From contig CAZKJF010000011.1 in assembly GCA_964553025.1 (NCBI GenBank), forward strand, positions 1 to 51,394: a stretch of 51,394 nucleotides of DNA, read 5' to 3'. This DNA comes from 2-01-FULL-49-17 sp964553025. Its GTDB lineage: Bacteria > Patescibacteriota > Minisyncoccia > 2-02-FULL-40-12 > GWA2-44-9. Below the pieces are notes generated by a model, which was not told the DNA's origin, did no database searches, and saw nothing but the letters and a program-made list of their open reading frames with translations. Position numbers and translations under genes: made by a program. Below, piece after piece: positions 47,990 through 51,394 of this stretch. Position 1 is the first letter of the stretch. Each line of letters begins with the position of its first letter.

Positions 47990-48595
47990 ATGTCATTCTT
48001 CCGTTCGTCTCATAAAGAAGCTCTTATTCCGCTCGGTGCGGGGATTGTTTTGCTTGGGGTTGCGTTTTTTCTGGCTCATCGCCCAGCCGAAATGCCAATA
48101 CCCGATAGCATTGTGGCCGAAAGTCCTAGCATTTCGGCTATTCCATCGGTGAACACGTCCGGGTGGAAACCATATTCGAATTCAAGCGTCGGGTTTTCTG
48201 TGTCCTACGACCCGACCTTAACAGTGCGCGAGAATGACGCCTCTAGCGTTCAATTCTACGCTTGGGGTCCGACCCAGCGCGGCCAGACCGAGCTTTATGA
48301 CGGCATTTCGCTGGAAGTCCGCCGCGTAGCGGCGGACTCATTCGAGGATTATGTGGCTCAACAGATGGATCAATTCAAGAACCTCGGCGGCGTCGTGATT
48401 CCGCTCCACACCGTAACTTTCAACGGTATTCAGGGCAAATCATTCACGGGCTCGGGTTTGGGCGGGGCGACCGAAATCTTCATTGCGCTCGACGCGTCCC
48501 ATCTGATCGAAATCAGCTATTTCGCGCCCGATCCCGGTGGATTGGGATTCGAGGAGGTCGTTCAGGCTATGCTGGCCACCTTCAAGTTAATTTGA
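47990..48595 (+). CDS. Membrane-anchored extracytoplasmic protein, unknown
   Basis: A 201-residue protein: anchor helix (about residues 11-29), a Ser/Pro linker, then a soluble beta-rich domain from WKPYSNSSVGFSVSYDPTLTV. The pattern 'Y-x-N-x-x-x-G-F-S-V-x-Y-P' recalls PsbP-like or lipoprotein-type domains frequent in CPR-like genomes, but I cannot assign a family firmly. No cysteine lipobox is present. Confidence 0.65.
   Translation: MSFFRSSHKEALIPLGAGIVLLGVAFFLAHRPAEMPIPDSIVAESPSISAIPSVNTSGWKPYSNSSVGFSVSYDPTLTVRENDASSVQFYAWGPTQRGQTELYDGISLEVRRVAADSFEDYVAQQMDQFKNLGGVVIPLHTVTFNGIQGKSFTGSGLGGATEIFIALDASHLIEISYFAPDPGGLGFEEVVQAMLATFKLI
48316..48338. repeat. Intragenic palindrome, 10-bp arms
   Basis: AGTCCGCCGC and its exact reverse complement around GTA. 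Confidence 0.75.
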
Positions 48596-48601
48596 TAGCA
48601 T
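48596..48601 (+). promoter_or_regulatory. Possible extended -10 of the cytochrome b5-like gene
   Basis: TGA-TAGCAT, 7 nt before ATG 48609. Confidence 0.4.
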
Positions 48602-48608
48602 ATATTCC

Positions 48609-49019
48609 ATGAAAACAACCATTATTTCCCTTGTTATTTTGGCAGTTCTTGGTGCCGGTGCATATTTTTTCTTCAATCGAGTAGATAACGAACCGATCTC
48701 ATCTCCAGGCCTGACTGTTTCCGTCTCCGGCAGTCCTGCGGCTTCAAGTTCTCCGTCAGCCAGTCCGTCGCCTTCCACGGCCCAAACCTATACCATGGCC
48801 CAAGTGGCCCAGCACGATAAAGACGGCGATTGCTGGACCGTTATCGAGGGCAAAGTGTATAACCTGACGAACTGGGTCCACCAGCATCCGGGCGGCGTCC
48901 AGGCAATTCTGCAGCTCTGCGGCAAGGACGGCACACAGCCGTTTACCCAGCAGCACGACCATGCTCAACAGCAGCAGACGATCCTTGCGACATTCCTGAT
49001 CGGAGCGCTGGCTCAATAA
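48609..49019 (+). CDS. Secreted or anchored cytochrome b5-like heme-binding protein
   Basis: A 136-residue protein: N-terminal anchor (residues 4-21), a Ser/Pro linker (SPAASSSPSASPSPSTAQT), and a cytochrome b5-type domain from YTMAQVAQHDKDGDCWTVIE. The axial heme ligand motif HPGG is in NWVHQHPGGVQAI, and a second His is available in FTQQHDHAQQQQ. It would sit outside the membrane. The electron partner is unknown. It is convergent with the S24 repressor gene. Confidence 0.88.
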   Translation: MKTTIISLVILAVLGAGAYFFFNRVDNEPISSPGLTVSVSGSPAASSSPSASPSPSTAQTYTMAQVAQHDKDGDCWTVIEGKVYNLTNWVHQHPGGVQAILQLCGKDGTQPFTQQHDHAQQQQTILATFLIGALAQ

Positions 49020-49022
49020 TCT

Positions 49023-49703
49023 CTAGTAGGCGGGACGATAGACGAGTTTCTTGATGCGAGACCAGGCTGTCTTGGGTTTCTTAATGACTTGGATGATCTT
49101 GCCGTTAACGAGATAGCGGTCTAAATCCTTGTAATGGATAAAAATAGGCGAGAAACTAGCGCTTGATTCCGAGAGCAGGATCACGCGCCGGTTTTGTTTG
49201 TCGTTAAAATAGCGCTTGATGTTGGCGGTACCATCAATGATGGAGAGGACGTAGTCGCCGTTTTTGACGGTGCGGTATTCGGGATCCACAATAACATAGT
49301 CTCCGTCTTCGATAGATTCGCCGTTGATATTGGCTTTGTTCATAGAGTAGCCGGATGCTTGGATCGCGAAAATTCCTTTTTTCTTGGTTAACAATCGGCC
49401 GGAGATGCGAAGGTAGCCTTCGATGTTTTGGTCGGCGTAAATCGTAGCGGGGCCGCAATTTGCGGAGCCAAGAATGGCGACGGAAATAAGAGATCGGCTG
49501 ACCGTAGGACCGGGCCGAGTTTTGATGATGACCTTGTCGAGGCGGTTGATTGAAATCAAACCGCGCTGTTCAAGCTGCAGAAGATGATGTTTGACCTTTT
49601 GGGGCGCATCAGTGCCGATGAGTTTGCCGATCTGGCGATAGCTTAATTTGCCGAGATCATGATCGACCGAAAGGGCGAGAAGTTTTTGTTGGATATCGTG
49701 CAT
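49023..49703 (-). CDS. LexA-like S24 self-cleaving repressor
   Basis: A 226-residue protein. An N-terminal winged helix (about residues 20-60, YRQIGKLIGTDAPQKVKHHLLQLEQRGLI) precedes a peptidase S24 domain with a scissile Cys83-Gly84 (SANCGPA, as in UmuD rather than the Ala-Gly of LexA), the nucleophile Ser120 in ASGYSM, and the general base Lys163 in TANIKRYF. These residues support RecA-type induced autocleavage. The strong operator over its own promoter suggests autorepression. Other target genes are not evident in the window. It may be the host's LexA equivalent or a phage-type repressor. Confidence 0.85.
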   Translation of the reverse strand: MHDIQQKLLALSVDHDLGKLSYRQIGKLIGTDAPQKVKHHLLQLEQRGLISINRLDKVIIKTRPGPTVSRSLISVAILGSANCGPATIYADQNIEGYLRISGRLLTKKKGIFAIQASGYSMNKANINGESIEDGDYVIVDPEYRTVKNGDYVLSIIDGTANIKRYFNDKQNRRVILLSESSASFSPIFIHYKDLDRYLVNGKIIQVIKKPKTAWSRIKKLVYRPAY

Positions 49704-49709
49704 GGACCC

Positions 49710-49748
49710 ATCATAGGAAAAAAGTTATCAACCGTCAAATGATAACTT
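49710..49748 (-). promoter_or_regulatory. Promoter and palindromic operator of the S24 repressor gene
   Basis: AAGTTATCA (49722-49730), 9-nt spacer, TGATAACTT (49740-49748) form an exact inverted repeat. On the minus strand TTGACG (49738-49733) lies inside it, with a 17-bp spacer to TATGAT (49715-49710), then 6 nt to ATG 49703. Confidence 0.88.
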
Positions 49749-49763
49749 GACGCTCTTGACGGG

Positions 49764-50753
49764 CTATTGATATAAGGTGCGAGCGGTCGTCAACATGCTA
49801 TTGATTACGGCATGCGCTTGAGGAATTTGCTGGTACAAGAAGTAGAGAACGGCGCCCAGCACGATCAGCCAAAACAGGGATTCAGCGAGCGAGACGGCGA
49901 CGAAATAAAGAAGGACAAGAATAACGATGGCGGCCCAGAGTGGAATCGCTGTGGGAATGGCCCAGCCGAAAATCGCCGAGGTTTTGATAAGGGAAATAAA
50001 GGCAAGAATCCATACGACGCCGAGAACTGCCGCCATGATCGCCCGAAGCGGCGAGTGGCGGTTCCAGCGATGCTCGGCGTATTGTTGGCGCCAATAATCT
50101 CGTTCGGCTCTGGCGTGGGCGCGCCATTGCTGCTTCCATTGACGCTTCTGCTGTTTCCAAAGTTTTCGATCCCAGCGGGAATATTCGCTTTTGACGCGAT
50201 TCACCAGGTCTTGAGCATTAAATGGCGCGCCAAAGGCCGCTGATTTCTGGGCCGGGGTTTTGGCGGACGGGACGACCAGCATCATGACAATATAGGCCAG
50301 AACGCCGAAGCCGTGGCTGAAAACGGTCAACAGAACGAAGGCCAATCGGATCAGAACGACATCAATGTTGAAATACGCTGCCAGGCCGCTGCACACGCCC
50401 GCAAGCATGGAATTTTCTTTGATGCGATACAGGCGCTTGGGATTGGTTTGGTCTTTTTGTTTTGATTCGCCTTCGGCATCGGTCTTTTCTTCGCCGGTCT
50501 GGGTTTTGACAGGCCCCATCTCAGCGACGATCTGCTCGATTTCACTATCGGTCACGACAGTCTTGTGAGGCGTCAAAAAACGCTGGAATTTATCGGCGAT
50601 GGATTGTTCAATATCTTGGATGATCTCGGTTTTGTCGGGATCATTTGCAAGCTGCGCGTCGGCGGTGTGCAGGTATTCCTGCAGGCGGGCGCAACCGGCC
50701 TCTTCGACCTGGAATGCGTTGCCGTTTAGATTGATACTGGTAACTTTGTTCAT
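49764..50753 (-). CDS. PspC-domain membrane protein
   Basis: A 329-residue protein. The N-terminal cytoplasmic part (residues 1-105) is acidic and unrecognised. The PspC domain begins KRLYRIKENSMLAGVCSGLAAYFNIDVVLIR, followed by a membrane helix pair. A highly basic Trp/Arg/Gln-rich linker (RKLWKQQKRQWKQQWRAHAR) follows, then three or four C-terminal helices. PspC proteins take part in envelope-stress responses. It is translated 2 nt after a PadR gene, a common pairing that suggests PadR controls it. Confidence 0.9.
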   Translation of the reverse strand: MNKVTSINLNGNAFQVEEAGCARLQEYLHTADAQLANDPDKTEIIQDIEQSIADKFQRFLTPHKTVVTDSEIEQIVAEMGPVKTQTGEEKTDAEGESKQKDQTNPKRLYRIKENSMLAGVCSGLAAYFNIDVVLIRLAFVLLTVFSHGFGVLAYIVMMLVVPSAKTPAQKSAAFGAPFNAQDLVNRVKSEYSRWDRKLWKQQKRQWKQQWRAHARAERDYWRQQYAEHRWNRHSPLRAIMAAVLGVVWILAFISLIKTSAIFGWAIPTAIPLWAAIVILVLLYFVAVSLAESLFWLIVLGAVLYFLYQQIPQAHAVINSMLTTARTLYQ

Positions 50754-50755
50754 GG

Positions 50756-51079
50756 TTATTTGCCTAATTTTTTAATGGTTTGATTGATTTTGTGCCAATA
50801 ATCCGACGTTTCTTCAAGGTGGCCGCGGCCCTTGGGAGTCAGCCGATAATACTTGCGCGGGGGACCGGATTCGGATTCGACCCACGAATATTCGACGAAG
50901 CCTTCGCGCCGGAGCTTGCTTAACAGGGGATAGAGGGTGCCTTCTTGGGTCGCAAATTCGGTATCGCTCAACGCTTTTAAGATATCCGCGGCGTAGACTT
51001 CGCGCACGGCGATAATGCGCAAGGTCAGAAATTCAAGCAATCCGCGGCGAATTGGTTCAAATTTTTCAGAAACTGCCAT
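50756..51079 (-). CDS. PadR-family transcriptional regulator
   Basis: A 107-residue protein with the PadR winged helix: GLLEFLTLRIIAVREVYAADILKAL, the recognition region EGTLYPLLSKLRREGFVEY and wing SGPPRKYYRLTPKG, then a short C-terminal dimer helix. First gene of padR-pspC. The ATG is 5 nt after a TATATT box, and an inverted repeat overlaps the -35 region, consistent with autoregulation. Confidence 0.94.
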   Translation of the reverse strand: MAVSEKFEPIRRGLLEFLTLRIIAVREVYAADILKALSDTEFATQEGTLYPLLSKLRREGFVEYSWVESESGPPRKYYRLTPKGRGHLEETSDYWHKINQTIKKLGK

Positions 51080-51084
51080 AGGTT

Positions 51085-51113
51085 AATATAAGCTACCTTG
51101 TTATATAAAGGTA
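51085..51113 (-). promoter_or_regulatory. Promoter and candidate PadR operator
   Basis: TACCTT-N8-AAGGTA (51094-51113) is an exact inverted repeat directly upstream of TATATT (51090-51085 on the minus strand), which is 5 nt from ATG 51079. The right half coincides with the -35 position at 17-bp spacing. Confidence 0.65.
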
Positions 51114-51168
51114 TCGTAACAAATGGCACACCAAGGCGTCAAGTGGTACAGTGGATAGCAAGACCGCC

Positions 51169-51394
51169 ATGAAAACACTCATTATTCTGCTTATTCTGAT
51201 CGGGGCCGGAGTATTTGCGCTCAAACACATTGAATGGTCAATTGAAAACGATGACCGGGCCGGGGAAACGGCCAGCGTTGCAGCATCGGTCTCGGGGGGC
51301 GGGGCGCCCGCCCCCCGCGCCGAGGGTTCGGCCGCCGAAGGGGGGTCGGTGGGGGATTTGGGCGGTTATTGCCCCGCCCCCGGCGGGCGGGGGG
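51169..51394 (+). CDS. Small anchored protein, 3' truncated by window end
   Basis: The frame from ATG 51169 is open to the window end (75 codons). It starts MKTLIILLILIGAGVFAL, a signal peptide or anchor, then HIEWSIENDDRAGE. From about 51290 the sequence becomes an extreme run of G and C giving SGGGAPAPRAEGSAAEGG, which may be sequencing artefact rather than protein. A TGG-TACAGT box (51147-51152) 16 nt upstream could be the promoter. Confidence 0.5.
   Translation, partial: MKTLIILLILIGAGVFALKHIEWSIENDDRAGETASVAASVSGGGAPAPRAEGSAAEGGSVGDLGGYCPAPGGRG

Overview
The window reads as a compact bacterial chromosome segment using the standard code (TGA serves as stop in many genes). It most resembles the Candidate Phyla Radiation (Patescibacteria, Parcubacteria-like). 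That placement is an inference from gene content and miniaturised proteins: a presenilin-like A22 protease next to a beta-CASP nuclease, a prolyl-tRNA synthetase without its editing insert, a one-domain MGMT, a gamma-only DnaX, a half-size MFS protein, YibE/F, PspC with PadR, and many small membrane or secreted proteins. No rRNA, CRISPR array, transposase or phage gene was found.

Layout. 1-2834: degenerate cupredoxin (cut by the window edge), small membrane protein, presenilin-like protease and beta-CASP nuclease. 2881-3501: AT-richer ImmA/IrrE-like metallopeptidase. 3566-7494: LOG-family protein, lon under a perfect CIRCE operator, and an unknown membrane-anchored protein. 7540-13157: amino-acid permease, O-antigen-ligase-like protein, cysteine-free uracil-DNA glycosylase, DedA, subtilisin and small MFS protein. 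13161-20311: polX, MGMT, murG, holB, small membrane protein, frr, rseP and proS. 20386-25725: a secreted Pro/Thr/Ser-rich protein, then the rod-shape operon mreB-mreC-mreD-mrdA. 25765-30359: greA, a GC-rich minus-strand gene, lysS, serS, a 118-bp inverted-repeat element and an ftsQ-like gene. 30377-30980: a promoter, a roughly 540-nt structured RNA of unknown family, and two terminators. 30987-34252 (minus): two GT39-type glycosyltransferases. 34325-38785: small protein, HerA/VirD4-like ATPase, GtrA and dnaX. 38843-43580: small membrane protein, unknown protein, tRNA-Gln and a heterodimeric ABC exporter. 43637-49019: ArsR regulator, LUD protein, YibE/F and a run of small envelope proteins (META, MliC, M14 peptidase, GIY-YIG, cytochrome b5-like). 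49023-51079 (minus): S24/LexA-like repressor with a palindromic operator, and padR-pspC. 51169-end: a partial gene running into suspicious G/C-rich sequence.

Three patterns cut across the window. First, many first genes have an extended -10 (often TGnTATACT) whose last base lies only about 6-8 nt before the start codon, implying leaderless or nearly leaderless mRNAs. Later genes start within a few bases of the previous stop and lack a Shine-Dalgarno. One GC-rich minus-strand gene (26284-26655) is the exception, with a canonical one. Second, long perfect palindromes (arms 10-25 bp, tiny loops) lie inside many reading frames without breaking them. Third, several hairpin terminators include the stop codon of the preceding gene.

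Functionally the window joins cell-wall growth (murG, mreBCD, mrdA, ftsQ), surface glycosylation (two GT39 proteins, GtrA, O-antigen-ligase-like), replication and repair (polX, UDG, MGMT, holB, dnaX), translation (frr, proS, lysS, serS, tRNA-Gln, greA) and envelope proteolysis or stress control (lon, rseP, presenilin-like, S8, M14, PspC). The strongest candidate for something undescribed is the RNA at about 30411-30949.
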